This document shows positions 19,388 through 29,048 of a stretch of 64,000 nucleotides of DNA, in pieces. Each line of letters starts with the position of its first letter. The stretch's first letter is position 1. Made by a program: the position numbers and the translations under genes. The notes beneath the pieces are model-generated. The model was not told where the DNA came from. It did no database searches and saw only the letters and a program-made list of their open reading frames with translations. The DNA is from Limoniibacter endophyticus (lineage in GTDB: Bacteria > Pseudomonadota > Alphaproteobacteria > Rhizobiales > Rhizobiaceae), in the NCBI RefSeq assembly GCF_014652835.1, contig NZ_BMZO01000009.1, positions 1 through 64,000 of the forward strand, given 5' to 3'.

Positions 19388-20245
19388 ATGATGGAAACGG
19401 TTTTCGACGACGAAGCCTATGCCGCACACAAGGCGCGCGCCCATGCGATGCAGGACCGCGGCGCCTGGTATCTGCTTGATCGCGCCGTCGAGGAATTGAG
19501 CGATCGCCTCTCTCTCGTTGAACGACGCTTTGAGCGCGCGGCCCTTATCCAGTCTCAGGACGAAAGCATCGCCGAAGCTGTAATGGGAACGGGAAAGGTC
19601 ACGCAAGTGGTCCGTGTAGAATGCACTGGCAGCAATGGTATTCTCGCGACGGAGGACGATCATCTACCGCTCGAACCCGAAAGCATGGACTTGGCCATCT
19701 CCGTCCTTTCCATGCAAAGTCTAAACGATCTGCCGGGGTTTCTTGTCCAGATAAGGCGGGCACTGAAACCCGACGGTCTCTTCCTTGCTTGCCTCGCCGG
19801 AGCCGGGACGCTCGCTGAATTGCGGGAAAGCCTCATGCAGGCGGAAGTTGAACTGACAGGTGGCGCGCGGCCACGCATCCATCCATTTGCCGACGTACGC
19901 GACATGGGAGCGCTGTTGCAGCGCGCTGGCTTCAAGCTGCCGGTAGCGGATATCGAGCCGGTGACGGTGCGCTTTGGCTCCGCCTTCTCCCTGATGAAGG
20001 ATTTGCGGGCAATGGGCGAAACCAACGTGCTTGCCGAGCGTCAGAAAAGCTTCGCGCGACGCACCCTCTTCTTTCGCACAGCTCAGACCTATGCAGAAAA
20101 ATTTGGAGAGCCAGACGGAAAAATCCGTGCGACCTTCAACGTCGTGTGGCTTTCCGGTTGGGCTGCACATGCAAGCCAGCAACAACCGCTAAAGCCAGGC
20201 TCAGCAAAAGCCTCTCTGGAAGATGCGTTGAAAAAGTTTCAATGA
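19388..20245 (+). CDS. SAM-dependent methyltransferase, NDUFAF5/BioC-like
   Basis: 285 residues with a degenerate class I methyltransferase fold. The N-terminus has FDDEAYAAHKARAHAM, and the motif LPLEPESMDLAISVLSMQSLNDLPGFLVQIRRALKPDGLFLACL is typical of the NDUFAF5 group. In mitochondria NDUFAF5 is a complex I assembly factor that hydroxylates an Arg; a similar role in this complex-I-bearing lineage is possible but unproven. The glycine-rich SAM loop is weak (MGTGKVTQ). ATG at 19388 has AGGA 7 bases upstream; earlier ATGs from 19334 lack one. Confidence 0.85.
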   Translation: MMETVFDDEAYAAHKARAHAMQDRGAWYLLDRAVEELSDRLSLVERRFERAALIQSQDESIAEAVMGTGKVTQVVRVECTGSNGILATEDDHLPLEPESMDLAISVLSMQSLNDLPGFLVQIRRALKPDGLFLACLAGAGTLAELRESLMQAEVELTGGARPRIHPFADVRDMGALLQRAGFKLPVADIEPVTVRFGSAFSLMKDLRAMGETNVLAERQKSFARRTLFFRTAQTYAEKFGEPDGKIRATFNVVWLSGWAAHASQQQPLKPGSAKASLEDALKKFQ

Positions 20246-20259
20246 TTGACGCAGTTGCG

Positions 20260-20433
20260 TTAGTTGACGGCGTTCGAAACGGCGGTGGAGATCAGCGCGT
20301 AAGCGTCGTTCATCGCGTCGCTAAGACCTCTCATCGCAGCAATCGCCCCAACGGAGATAAGCGAAGCGATCAACCCATATTCTATGGCGGTCGCGCCATC
20401 CTCGTCACTTAGAAATTTCTTCAAATATAACAT
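20260..20433 (-). CDS. Flp-type (type IVb) pilin
   Basis: A 57-residue small pilin. The N-terminus MLYLKKFLSDEDG is the basic leader, followed by ATAIEYGLIASLISVGAIAA, the Flp hallmark, in which the Glu five residues into the mature part and the following Tyr are conserved. Prepilin peptidase would cut after the leader Gly. ATG at 20433 has TGAGG six bases upstream. No cpa/tad assembly genes are near, so this is an orphan subunit that would need machinery encoded elsewhere. Confidence 0.9.
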   Translation of the reverse strand: MLYLKKFLSDEDGATAIEYGLIASLISVGAIAAMRGLSDAMNDAYALISTAVSNAVN

Positions 20434-20530
20434 TGCCAGCCTCAAAAAGAATCATACAGAACCTAACAGAGAAGGCCTGCGATTTCCTTTCGAACCGGCA
20501 CCATGTTTGATTCAATCTTGTTCTACAGGC

Positions 20531-20833
20531 TTAGCAGTCACCAACGCGTTGCGGGCCGTAGATCAGGCAAACAGCGCCGGGATCATGCTGCGTCACGCTG
20601 CGCCGAATAGTATAGGTGCGCGGCTGGCCCTCGATAGAACTGGTCGTCATGCGATCGATACCCGGGCCTTGGCCGTAGAAATGGTCACCCTTGTAAAGGA
20701 CCGGTACGATAAGCATACCCATGGCGACAGCTATCGAACCGAAGAGCAACGTCATACGCAGGACGCTGTCGCGAAGATTACCCACCCGATAAGCCGGATG
20801 CGTGTCGCGATTACCCTTCATGTTCTTCAGCAT
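20531..20833 (-). CDS. Small conserved membrane protein (unknown function)
   Basis: 100 residues with one membrane segment (about 28-48, MTLLFGSIAVAMGMLIVPVLY), a basic cytoplasmic N-terminus and a probable periplasmic tail. The tail carries TYTIRRSV and two Cys, one at the very C-terminal GDC; such a pair could form a disulfide. I recall similarly built hypothetical proteins in rhizobia, but have no function to offer. GGGGC precedes the ATG. It sits between the Flp pilin and mutT on the same strand. Confidence 0.75.
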   Translation of the reverse strand: MLKNMKGNRDTHPAYRVGNLRDSVLRMTLLFGSIAVAMGMLIVPVLYKGDHFYGQGPGIDRMTTSSIEGQPRTYTIRRSVTQHDPGAVCLIYGPQRVGDC

Positions 20834-20920
20834 GGCGCCCCGCAGCTCGTATTAAATGGAAGTCGTCTCAAATTGCCACGACGGCCTAAATACTTGCTTA
20901 ACGCTGCTATTAACTATGGG

Positions 20921-21331
20921 CTACAAAAGATCGATCAGGAATGGGATCAATGGCTCGTCAGCGGCTGGCATCGGATAATCCCGCAGATCCTTCGGACGAA
21001 CCCATTTGATCGCCTGTCCTTCCACGCCGCGCGGAATGCCCCAGAAACGGCGGCATACGTAGAGCGGCATCAGGAGATGGAAGCTCTCATAGGCGTGGCT
21101 GGCGAAGGTCAAAGGAGCGAGGCAAGCCACTTTCGTTTCGATATCCAGCTCTTCCTTCAACTCACGCACGAGCGCCTCTTCCAACGTTTCGCCCGCTTCC
21201 AGCTTTCCGCCGGGAAATTCCCACAGGCCCGCCAAAGATTTACCTTCGGGGCGCTGTGAAATCAGCACGCGCCCATCGGCATCGATCAGCGCACAGGCCA
21301 CCACCAGAACGATCTTCTTTTCCTCATCCAT
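20921..21331 (-). CDS. mutT: 8-oxo-dGTP diphosphatase MutT
   Basis: A Nudix hydrolase of 136 residues that removes oxidised dGTP from the nucleotide pool. The Nudix box is complete: GGKLEAGETLEEALVREL followed by KEEL. Other MutT features are the start IVLVVACALIDADGRVLISQRP and FPGGK. ATG at 21331 overlaps the end of the upstream GNAT gene by 8 bases. In this lineage mutT, the GNAT and argJ usually form one operon, as here. Confidence 0.95.
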   Translation of the reverse strand: MDEEKKIVLVVACALIDADGRVLISQRPEGKSLAGLWEFPGGKLEAGETLEEALVRELKEELDIETKVACLAPLTFASHAYESFHLLMPLYVCRRFWGIPRGVEGQAIKWVRPKDLRDYPMPAADEPLIPFLIDLL

Positions 21332-22118
21332 GCAGATCTCCTGGCGGCTTACGATAATGATAGGAATAAACGTTGTCGAAACCGAGCCGGCGATAAAGGC
21401 AGAGGGCTGCTTCATTATCGGCCAGAACCTGCAGCCAGGCGGTGTTGGCACCCTGTTCTTTTGCCCAGACCATGCCCTGCGACATGATCTTGAGGGCATA
21501 GCCCCTCTTGCGATAGCGTTCCGAAACGGCGACTTCGAAGAAACCCGCCAGATCACCATCGCGCACGCAGATCGCGCTTGCCGTGGCCTGGCCGTCATCG
21601 CTCTTCAAAACGAAGAGGCCCACCTGCAGCACGATTCTTTCGATAACCTTTGAGACATCCGCGGATTTTTCTGGCGCAAGACCACGCACCGAAGCCCAGG
21701 CTTGTGCGAATTCATCTGCCGGAACCGGCTCGCCCATCGAAGCCGACGCGACATCGGCAAGTTCGGCAGTCAATACATGTGAGGTTTCAAACCGCGTCCA
21801 CCCATCCCTGTCCAGACGATCTGACAGAAAGTCCCCTGCCAAAGGCGTCATGCGGAAAAGTGGCGGGCGTCCTTTAGAGGCAAGAATATCGCGTGCCTGG
21901 GAAAGGTCGTCGCGAAATCCGATCTCGTCGCAAGGTGCAAGCGGATTGATGGAATTGAGCCGCTTTGAGGACATTGCGCCGTCCACACGCACCGACCAGT
22001 TGCCAACAGCAACATCCCGTTCGGACGGCCAACTGCGTGCGGCGGCTGCTTCCAGCCGCGGCACGATATTTGGATCGGGCAAGACGTCAGCTCCGGTAGT
22101 CGCCATTGATCGCGACAT
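21324..22118 (-). CDS. GNAT family N-acetyltransferase
   Basis: 264 residues. The C-terminal ~90 residues are a typical GNAT fold with the acetyl-CoA loop [15 protein letters not shown] and [19 protein letters not shown]; the N-terminal ~150 residues look like a second, degenerate GNAT-like or FR47-type half. The acceptor is unknown. ATG at 22118 lies inside argJ, giving a 32-base overlap; a second ATG at 22106 would give 20. Both imply coupled translation with argJ, so an amino-acid-related substrate is possible. Confidence 0.88.
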   Translation of the reverse strand: MSRSMATTGADVLPDPNIVPRLEAAAARSWPSERDVAVGNWSVRVDGAMSSKRLNSINPLAPCDEIGFRDDLSQARDILASKGRPPLFRMTPLAGDFLSDRLDRDGWTRFETSHVLTAELADVASASMGEPVPADEFAQAWASVRGLAPEKSADVSKVIERIVLQVGLFVLKSDDGQATASAICVRDGDLAGFFEVAVSERYRKRGYALKIMSQGMVWAKEQGANTAWLQVLADNEAALCLYRRLGFDNVYSYHYRKPPGDLHG

Positions 22119-23328
22119 ATTCCTTGGTCAAGTCGCAAGTCCAGACAGTTGCCTTGCCTTCGCCAAGACCGAGTTCGACAGTGATGGCGATATCCTCGCC
22201 CTTCATGTAAGCGGAAGTCGCTTCCTCCGAATAGGCCGGATCGCGCAACCCTTCATGCGCGACGCGAATGTCTCCGAAGTAGATCGACAGCAGATCGCGT
22301 TCGGCGGGCTCGCCTGCCTTGCCCACAGCCATGACGACGCGGCCCCAATTCGCGTCCTCGCCCGCCACGGCAGTTTTCACGAGCGGAGAATTGGCTATTG
22401 CAAGCGCAATGCGCTTGGCCGACACGTCGGACTGCCCGCCCTTGACGGTCACTTCGATCTGCTTGCGCGCGCCTTCGCCGTCGCGAACGACCTGGAGCGC
22501 AAGGGATTTCATGACTTCTCCGAGTGCGGCATCGAACCCTGCCAGATCGGCGTCATCTATGCTGGTTATGGTCTTTGCCCCACGCTTGGCGGAAGCACCC
22601 GTGGCAAACAGAATGAGCGTGTCGCTGGTGGACGTGTCGCTGTCGACGGTGACGGCGTTGAACGTGCCTCCGACGTGGCGCGTCAGAAGCGCCTGCAGAA
22701 CGTCGGCAGATATTGCGGCATCCGTAGCGACGAAGGAAAGCATCGTCGCCATATCTGGCGCGATCATGCCTGCGCCTTTGGAGATACCGTTAATAGTCAC
22801 TACATGACCGCCGAGCGAAACCGTTCTGGTCGCGTATTTCGGATAGGTGTCAGTGGTCATGATCGCGCGACCGGCATCATTCCAGCGCGTGCCTGTGGCC
22901 GTCTTGGTCATATCCGCAAACAAATGCATGAAACGTGACGCATCGAGTGGTTCACCAATCACGCCTGTCGAGGCGATGAAAACTTCGTCCGTGCCGCAAC
23001 CTGTGACGTCGGAAACAGCCTTTGCGGTCTGCTCGACCGTCTCGATGCCGCGCCTGCCGGTGAAAGCGTTGGCATTGCCGGAATTGACAACGAGTGCGCG
23101 AGCCGTGCCGCTCTTCAGGTTCTGGCGGCAGAAGTCGACAGGGGCCGACGGGCATTTGGAGGTGGTGAACACTCCCGCGACGGAGGTAGCCTCATCGAAC
23201 AGCATCAACAGAAGGTCGGTGCGCCCCTTGTACTTGATGCCCGCTTCGGCAGTGGCAATGCGCACACCGTCGATCTCCGGCATATCGGGATAGGATTTGG
23301 GTGCAAGGGGAGAAATTTGATCCGACAT
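22087..23328 (-). CDS. argJ: Bifunctional glutamate N-acetyltransferase / N-acetylglutamate synthase ArgJ
   Basis: Transfers the acetyl group of N-acetylornithine to glutamate in the cyclic arginine pathway. 413 residues; the self-cleavage site [14 protein letters not shown] is intact, with Thr195 as the nucleophile exposed after processing into alpha and beta chains. ATG at 23328 ([14 protein letters not shown]) gives the usual length; in-frame ATGs at 23343 and 23391 would add an unconserved tail. It is the first gene of the argJ-GNAT-mutT operon. The parvulin gene upstream ends in its own terminator. Confidence 0.97.
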   Translation of the reverse strand: MSDQISPLAPKSYPDMPEIDGVRIATAEAGIKYKGRTDLLLMLFDEATSVAGVFTTSKCPSAPVDFCRQNLKSGTARALVVNSGNANAFTGRRGIETVEQTAKAVSDVTGCGTDEVFIASTGVIGEPLDASRFMHLFADMTKTATGTRWNDAGRAIMTTDTYPKYATRTVSLGGHVVTINGISKGAGMIAPDMATMLSFVATDAAISADVLQALLTRHVGGTFNAVTVDSDTSTSDTLILFATGASAKRGAKTITSIDDADLAGFDAALGEVMKSLALQVVRDGEGARKQIEVTVKGGQSDVSAKRIALAIANSPLVKTAVAGEDANWGRVVMAVGKAGEPAERDLLSIYFGDIRVAHEGLRDPAYSEEATSAYMKGEDIAITVELGLGEGKATVWTCDLTKEYVAINGDYRS

Positions 23329-23427
23329 GCCTGTGCTCACCATGTTTTCGCGCGCTTCGATGCTGCGCATTGCGTTGTCTCGCTCTACCAAGTTTCCATG
23401 AGGCTGTCATGATACGAACCTGCATAA

Positions 23428-23464
23428 AAAACGGGCCATGCGAGATCCCCGCATGGCCCGTTTT
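23428..23464 (-). terminator. Strong terminator after the parvulin gene
   Basis: CGGGCCATGCG (23432-23442) pairs with CGCATGGCCCG (23450-23460), extended by A/T pairs on both sides; on the minus strand it is followed by six T. It separates the parvulin gene from the argJ operon. Confidence 0.92.
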
Positions 23465-23485
23465 CAACCTGTTCAAGCTATTTTC

Positions 23486-24454
23486 TTACTGCGCTGGCGC
23501 AGGTACTGCACCGCCGGCAGGAGCCTGCTGACCATTAAGCGCGTCGGTGCTCTGCTTGATCATATTGTCGTAGGCGGTCTTCAAAGTGCCGTCCGGAATA
23601 TCGACCTTAGCCTGGTTCGGCAGATCGCGAACGATGCCTTGATATTTCTGGCTCAGCATCATTGAGCGGACCTGATCCTTGACATCCTCGAACGCCGGTG
23701 GCTGACGATCGCGCTTATCTTCGAGCTTGATGATATGATAGCCGAACTGCGACTTGACCGGTTCTTTCGTATAAGCACCCTTTTCAAGCGCAAAGGCTGC
23801 TTCCTCAAAAGGCGGCACCATCTGGCCTTTACCGAAATAGCCGAGATCACCACCTTCGGATGCCGAACCGTCTGCGGAATTTTCCTTGGCGAGTTCTTCG
23901 AAATTGCCGCCATCGTTCAACTGGCCAATGATTTCCTCGGCCTTTTCCTTGGCTTTGGCATCTTCTTCGGCATTGTCGCTGCCACGAATGAGAATGTGGC
24001 GTGCATGGATTTCTTCCGAGGCGGGAATCTTGGCGATCTGCGCGTCGTATTCGGCTTTTAGCTCCTCATCCGTAATCTGTTTTTCCAGGCTGGCGACATA
24101 TTGGCTATGAAGCGCGCGGCTGCGCAGATGATCGAGGCGGAGCTGGAATTCCGGGGTTTTGTCGATACCTTCCTTCTCAGCCTCTGAAGCGAAGTGCTTG
24201 ACTTCAACGAGTGCAACGAGAGCTGCTGCCTGACGCTGATCTTCCGGAAGCGCCGCAAACTGCTGGCCAAGTTCTTCCTGAATAAGTGCGAGCTCGCCCT
24301 GAGTGATTTCCTTGCCGTCCACAGTGGCGACAACCGCCTTCGGATCGACGGCAGGCGCTGCGTCCTGAGCGTGCAGGGGAGCGGCAGACAGCAACATCGC
24401 AGCGAATGCCGCGGCGATGTGCGACTTTCGGTTGCGCATAAGAATGAAAGACAT
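23486..24454 (-). CDS. Periplasmic peptidyl-prolyl isomerase (parvulin, SurA/PrsA-like)
   Basis: 322 residues: signal peptide ending LHA-Q (about residue 29), an N-terminal SurA-like helical domain, and one parvulin domain from about residue 150 (IHARHILIRG, GGDLGYFGKGQMVPPFEEAAF, FGYHIIKLEDKR). It should help outer-membrane and periplasmic proteins fold. The tail QQAPAGGAVPAPAQ is disordered. GGAG precedes the ATG by 8 bases. It is divergent from secA, with a 268-base shared promoter region, a pairing that fits a role in export. Confidence 0.94.
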   Translation of the reverse strand: MSFILMRNRKSHIAAAFAAMLLSAAPLHAQDAAPAVDPKAVVATVDGKEITQGELALIQEELGQQFAALPEDQRQAAALVALVEVKHFASEAEKEGIDKTPEFQLRLDHLRSRALHSQYVASLEKQITDEELKAEYDAQIAKIPASEEIHARHILIRGSDNAEEDAKAKEKAEEIIGQLNDGGNFEELAKENSADGSASEGGDLGYFGKGQMVPPFEEAAFALEKGAYTKEPVKSQFGYHIIKLEDKRDRQPPAFEDVKDQVRSMMLSQKYQGIVRDLPNQAKVDIPDGTLKTAYDNMIKQSTDALNGQQAPAGGAVPAPAQ

Positions 24455-24604
24455 TCAGACTTCTCCAGTAGGTTCGGGTCAGTCAGACCAGCAAAAAAAG
24501 GCAGAATTGTGCGATCCCTGCAATGGGGGACAACGTTGACATAGCTGCAACCCCCTCTTATCTGTCCACCGGTGTCGCGTCCAGCGGGGCTGCAGGCTTT
24601 GCAT

Positions 24605-24680
24605 AGTTTACTTGCAGTCTGTTGACCGCCCACAGATGCTGGAGCCAAAAAGTTTACTTGCCTGCATCTGGTGGTGTAAT
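24605..24680 (+). promoter_or_regulatory. secA promoter region with an 11-bp direct repeat
   Basis: AGTTTACTTGC occurs exactly at 24605-24615 and again at 24651-24661, 46 bases apart. The second copy supplies a possible -35 (TTTACT, 24653-24658), followed after 16 bases by a good -10 (TGTAAT, 24675-24680). A 7-bp inverted repeat, CAGATGC and GCATCTG, flanks the second copy. The repeat could be an operator for secA control. Confidence 0.5.
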
Positions 24681-24722
24681 GCCATTGGTCAGCTACAGAC
24701 ATGTGTTTTGAAAGGACCATTA

Positions 24723-27431
24723 ATGGTCAGCCTTGGACGCATCGCGCGCTCGATTTTCGGTTCGGCAAACGACAGACGCATCAAAGCCACCCGCACCCGT
24801 GTGGCGGCGATCAATGCGCTCGAACGGGAACTGGAGCAACTGTCCGACGAGGACTTGCGCGCCCGTACGGAGATCTTCAAGAAGGAATATGCCGAAGGCA
24901 AGAGCCTTGATGACCTTCTGATACCGGCCTTCGCGACGGTCCGTGAAGCTTCCAAACGCGTTCTGGGTATGCGCCACTTCGACGTACAGCTGATCGGGGG
25001 CATGGTCCTGCACGAAAGCGCAATCGCGGAAATGCGCACGGGTGAAGGAAAGACGCTGGTTGCGACGCTTCCCGTCTACCTGAACGCACTGGCCGGCAAG
25101 GGTGTGCACGTCGTTACCGTCAACGATTACCTCGCCAGCCGCGACGCCGAGATGATGGCGCGGATCTATGGCTTCCTGGGATTGTCGACCGGCGTGATCG
25201 TGCACGGTCTTGACGACGAACAGCGCAAGGCCGCCTATAATTGCGACATTACCTACGCGACCAATAACGAACTTGGCTTCGACTATCTGCGCGACAACAT
25301 GAAATACGAGCGCGCCCAGATGGTGCAGCGCGACCATTTCTACGCCATTGTCGACGAAGTGGACTCCATCCTCATCGACGAGGCTCGCACACCGCTGATC
25401 ATTTCCGGACCGCTCGAAGACCGCTCGGAAATGTACAATACGGTTGATGCTTTCGTTGTAAAGCTGGCGCCCGAGCAATACGAGATCGACGAAAAACAGA
25501 AGACGGCGACCTTTACCGAAGAAGGTACCGAAATCGTTGAAAACATGCTGCGCGATGCCGGCCTTCTCAAAGGCGAGTCGCTCTACGACATTGAAAACGT
25601 TGCCATGGTGCACCATGTCAACAACGCTCTGAAAGCCCATCACCTCTTCCAGCGCGACAAGGACTATATCGTCCGCAATGACGAAATCGTCATAATCGAC
25701 GAGTTCACCGGTCGCATGATGCCGGGTCGCCGCTATTCCGAAGGTTTGCATCAGGCGCTCGAAGCCAAGGAACACGTGCAGATCCAGCCGGAAAACCAGA
25801 CGCTGGCTTCTATCACCTTCCAGAATTATTTCCGTATGTACGAGAAGCTGGGCGGCATGACCGGCACGGCGGAAACGGAAGCCGAAGAGTTCGCTGATAT
25901 TTATGGCCTGGGCGTTGTCCAGGTACCGACGAACCTTCCCGTCCAGCGTATCGACGAGGACGACGAGGTCTATCGCACCGTCGAAGAGAAATTCCAGGCG
26001 ATTGCGGTAGAAATCAAGGATGCGCATGCCAAGGGGCAGCCGATTCTCGTCGGCACGACTTCAATTGAGAAGTCGGAATATCTCGCCGAATTCCTGCGCA
26101 AGGGCGGCCTGAGCAACTTCGAAATCCTCAATGCCCGCCACCATGAGCGTGAAGCGCAGATCGTCGCCCAGGCCGGTAAACCCGGCGCGATCACCATCGC
26201 CACCAACATGGCCGGTCGCGGCACCGATATTCAGCTTGGCGGCAATGCCGAGATGCGCATCGAGGAAGAGCTCGGGGATATGGAGCCCGGTCCGGAGCGC
26301 GATCGTCGCGAAGCGGAAATCCGTGCCGACGTGCAGCGCATGAAGCAGGCCGCGATTGCGGCTGGCGGCCTTTACGTTCTCGCCACGGAACGCCACGAGA
26401 GCCGACGCATCGACAACCAGCTCCGTGGTCGCTCCGGTCGCCAGGGTGACCCGGGTCGTTCAAAGTTCTATTTGTCGCTTCAGGACGATCTGATGCGCAT
26501 CTTCGGTTCGGATCGCATGGATGCCATGCTGACCAAGCTCGGCTTGAAAGAGGGCGAAGCCATTATTCACCCTTGGATCAACAAGGCTCTGGAGAAGGCG
26601 CAGCGCAAGGTAGAAGCGCGCAACTACGACATTCGCAAGAATTTGCTCAAGTACGACAACGTCATGAACGACCAGCGCAAGGTCGTATTCGAGCAGCGTC
26701 TCGAACTCATGGACGGCACCAATCTCAGCGAAACCACGGCTGAAATGCGCCGCGAAACGATTGATGAGATGGTCGCTCGTTATATTCCGGAGCATGCTTA
26801 TGCCGAAAAATGGGATATTGAAGGTCTGACGGAAGACGTCCGCAAGCATCTCAATCTGGACCTGCCTATCGCCGACTGGGCGAAGGAAGAAGGCATCGCC
26901 GAAGACGACATCCACCAGCGTATCACGCAAGCGGCCGAGGCTGCTGCAAAAGATCGTGCCGAGCGCTTCGGTCCGGAAGTGATGACCTATGTCGAACGCT
27001 CGGTTCTCCTGCAGACTCTCGATCATCTATGGCGCGAGCATCTGGTCAATCTCGATCATCTGCGTTCCGTCGTCGGGTTCCGCGGCTATGCGCAGCGTGA
27101 CCCGTTGAATGAATACAAATCGGAGGCTTTCGAGCTTTTCCAGGCCATGCTTGGAAATCTGCGTCAGCTCGTCACTGGCCAGCTTATGCGCGTCGAACTG
27201 GTGCGCGAGGCTGCGGATGCGCCGCCCTTGCAGGCTCCCACCATGCATGGCCATCATGTCGATCCCCAGACCGGCGAAGATGACTTCGGCGAAGGTGCCG
27301 CTCCTGTTGCCGCTTCGGCGGAAGAGCGTAATCCGAGCGATCCGCAGAGCTGGGGCCATGTCGGCCGCAACGAACCCTGCCCTTGCGGTTCAGGCAAGAA
27401 GTTCAAGCACTGTCACGGTGCGTTCGTCTGA
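24723..27431 (+). CDS. secA: Protein translocase motor ATPase SecA
   Basis: Drives unfolded proteins through SecYEG with ATP. 902 residues: NBD1 with Walker [10 protein letters not shown], the [19 protein letters not shown] helicase motif, the preprotein cross-linking domain, NBD2 with [18 protein letters not shown], the helical scaffold, and the C-terminal zinc finger [14 protein letters not shown] that binds SecB and phospholipid. ATG at 24723 ([13 protein letters not shown]) has AAGGA six bases upstream and begins the conserved protein; the frame stays open upstream but is not conserved. Followed by a terminator. Confidence 0.98.
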   Translation: MVSLGRIARSIFGSANDRRIKATRTRVAAINALERELEQLSDEDLRARTEIFKKEYAEGKSLDDLLIPAFATVREASKRVLGMRHFDVQLIGGMVLHESAIAEMRTGEGKTLVATLPVYLNALAGKGVHVVTVNDYLASRDAEMMARIYGFLGLSTGVIVHGLDDEQRKAAYNCDITYATNNELGFDYLRDNMKYERAQMVQRDHFYAIVDEVDSILIDEARTPLIISGPLEDRSEMYNTVDAFVVKLAPEQYEIDEKQKTATFTEEGTEIVENMLRDAGLLKGESLYDIENVAMVHHVNNALKAHHLFQRDKDYIVRNDEIVIIDEFTGRMMPGRRYSEGLHQALEAKEHVQIQPENQTLASITFQNYFRMYEKLGGMTGTAETEAEEFADIYGLGVVQVPTNLPVQRIDEDDEVYRTVEEKFQAIAVEIKDAHAKGQPILVGTTSIEKSEYLAEFLRKGGLSNFEILNARHHEREAQIVAQAGKPGAITIATNMAGRGTDIQLGGNAEMRIEEELGDMEPGPERDRREAEIRADVQRMKQAAIAAGGLYVLATERHESRRIDNQLRGRSGRQGDPGRSKFYLSLQDDLMRIFGSDRMDAMLTKLGLKEGEAIIHPWINKALEKAQRKVEARNYDIRKNLLKYDNVMNDQRKVVFEQRLELMDGTNLSETTAEMRRETIDEMVARYIPEHAYAEKWDIEGLTEDVRKHLNLDLPIADWAKEEGIAEDDIHQRITQAAEAAAKDRAERFGPEVMTYVERSVLLQTLDHLWREHLVNLDHLRSVVGFRGYAQRDPLNEYKSEAFELFQAMLGNLRQLVTGQLMRVELVREAADAPPLQAPTMHGHHVDPQTGEDDFGEGAAPVAASAEERNPSDPQSWGHVGRNEPCPCGSGKKFKHCHGAFV

Positions 27432-27458
27432 TCCGATTTAGCAGACAACCAAGTTCAA

Positions 27459-27488
27459 GAACCCGGTCCTCACGCCGGGTTCTTTTTT
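27459..27488 (+). terminator. Terminator after secA
   Basis: GAACCCGG (27459-27466) pairs with CCGGGTTC (27475-27482) over an 8-base loop and is followed by six T (27483-27488), about 28 bases after the secA stop. Confidence 0.92.
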
Positions 27489-27650
27489 GGCTGCAACCGG
27501 CGCGCAACCCGAGGTAAACCTTGTTCTCAGCTTTGGCCGCGAAACAACCAAATGTTAAATGCTCATTTTATAGCGTGCTAATCATCTTACGCATCTAAGC
27601 CGCAGCATAGCGCGCGGGTGTGGACCAGCAGGCCGGGAGAGGCGGAAATA

Positions 27651-28919
27651 ATGGCTGCAAAACCCTTGCTTGAAGAGCTGTCAAACGCCCCCGCAGGCCG
27701 CGTCGTCAACCACGACATGCAGCATAAAGGCGCGGTGCATGTTGCGCCGTCACAATCGGAACCGCGCAGCAGAAATCAGCAAGAGCGCAAACTTGCTATC
27801 TACCCCGCTGCGGCCGGTTACGATCTCGTCGATGAACTGGATTATCTCTGCGCACGTGCCATCGAGCCGAACGTGTTCTTCAACCCGCGCTTTCTCGCTC
27901 CCGCCATGCCACGCCTTCAAAGCAAGGAAATCCGCCTTGCGGTCATCCGCGATCGCAACGACGATCGCAACCGATTGCGCATGCTTGTGCCCTTCTCGGT
28001 CGAACGTCATTTCAGCATACTCGGACAATCTTACCTGCGGAGTTGGGCGACGCCCTTTGGCCCGCTCGGCATACCGCTCATCGATTGCGATGATCCGGTC
28101 AGCGTGGTCGAGGATTTTCTTGCCATCATCGGTCGCCCCCGTTTGAAGCTGCCCGATGTTTTCGTGTTTCCCCGCATGCGTCTCAAGGGGGCGGCATCCA
28201 ATGTGATTCAGGCCGCATGCAAGCGCCTCGATCTTCCTTTTCTCCTGACGGATGTAACCAGTCGCGCCTGTCTGAACAGCGATCTTGAAAGCTCCGATTA
28301 TCTCAAGAGTCATGTCAGCGCCCATCATCGTGGAGAATGGCGTCGCTTGCGCCGTCGTCTCTCCGAAGCGGGTACGCTTGAATATCACCTCTTCCGCTCG
28401 CGTGAGGACATTCGGCGCGAAACGGAAGCCTTTCTCACACTGGAAGCGTCCGGTTGGAAGGGGCGCATGCGCACCGCCATGGTTATCGACCGCTTACAAG
28501 CGGCTTTCGCGCGAGAGGCGATCCATCGGCTTGCGGAGCGAGATCTTTGTCGCATTCATGCGCTGAAGCTGAACGGCCGGACGATTGCCAGCCTGGTCGT
28601 GTTCATCGAAAACGGCGTCGCCTACACTTGGAAGACGGCGTATGATGAAGACTATGCTGCATATTCGCCCGGTGCGCTCCTTATGGTGGAGGCCACCCGC
28701 ACACATCTGGAAGACCCAAACATCCTCATGACGGATTCCTGCGCTTTTGCGGAAAACAAACTCATGAACAAGGTCTGGAAGGAACGCATCGAGATCGGCA
28801 CGATCATGATCGGCCTGCATCCTTCGAGTAATAAGAAGGTCGCCCGGGTTGCAAGAGAAATTCGAAACGACACACGATACCGCTTCGCAATGAAGCGCTT
28901 GCGGCACAGGTTGAATTAG
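27651..28919 (+). CDS. CelD/BioF2-like GNAT acyltransferase
   Basis: 422 residues. After a variable ~60-residue start comes the long bi-lobed GNAT domain of the FemAB/CelD type, with HRGEWRRLRRRLSEAG, LEASGWKGRMRTAM and the C-terminal lobe LKLNGRTIASLVVFIENGVAYTWKTAYDEDYAAYSPGALLM. Members are often annotated as cellulose biosynthesis protein CelD, but no cellulose genes are present, so that name is not supported; acylation of an envelope polymer is an equally good guess. ATG at 27651 is preceded by GGCGGAAAT; an ATG at 27618 region is weaker. Stands alone between secA and an outer-membrane gene. Confidence 0.8.
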   Translation: MAAKPLLEELSNAPAGRVVNHDMQHKGAVHVAPSQSEPRSRNQQERKLAIYPAAAGYDLVDELDYLCARAIEPNVFFNPRFLAPAMPRLQSKEIRLAVIRDRNDDRNRLRMLVPFSVERHFSILGQSYLRSWATPFGPLGIPLIDCDDPVSVVEDFLAIIGRPRLKLPDVFVFPRMRLKGAASNVIQAACKRLDLPFLLTDVTSRACLNSDLESSDYLKSHVSAHHRGEWRRLRRRLSEAGTLEYHLFRSREDIRRETEAFLTLEASGWKGRMRTAMVIDRLQAAFAREAIHRLAERDLCRIHALKLNGRTIASLVVFIENGVAYTWKTAYDEDYAAYSPGALLMVEATRTHLEDPNILMTDSCAFAENKLMNKVWKERIEIGTIMIGLHPSSNKKVARVAREIRNDTRYRFAMKRLRHRLN

Positions 28920-29048
28920 CCGCGCCTTGAAATCCCACAAAGCCCTTTCGGGAGTTAAATCGCGATTCACGGATAAGTGGCATTTATATGGTATATACAA
29001 CTTTAAGTTTTGATGATAGCGTTCTCTTACTCAACCAGGGAGAGCATC

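Noticed and set aside
21583-22938. A plus-strand open frame of 451 codons across the GNAT and argJ genes
   Set aside because: Antisense to two well-supported genes; composition is that of a shadow frame.
24720-26027. A minus-strand open frame of 435 codons opposite secA
   Set aside because: Antisense to the highly conserved SecA sequence; no family features and no ribosome site.
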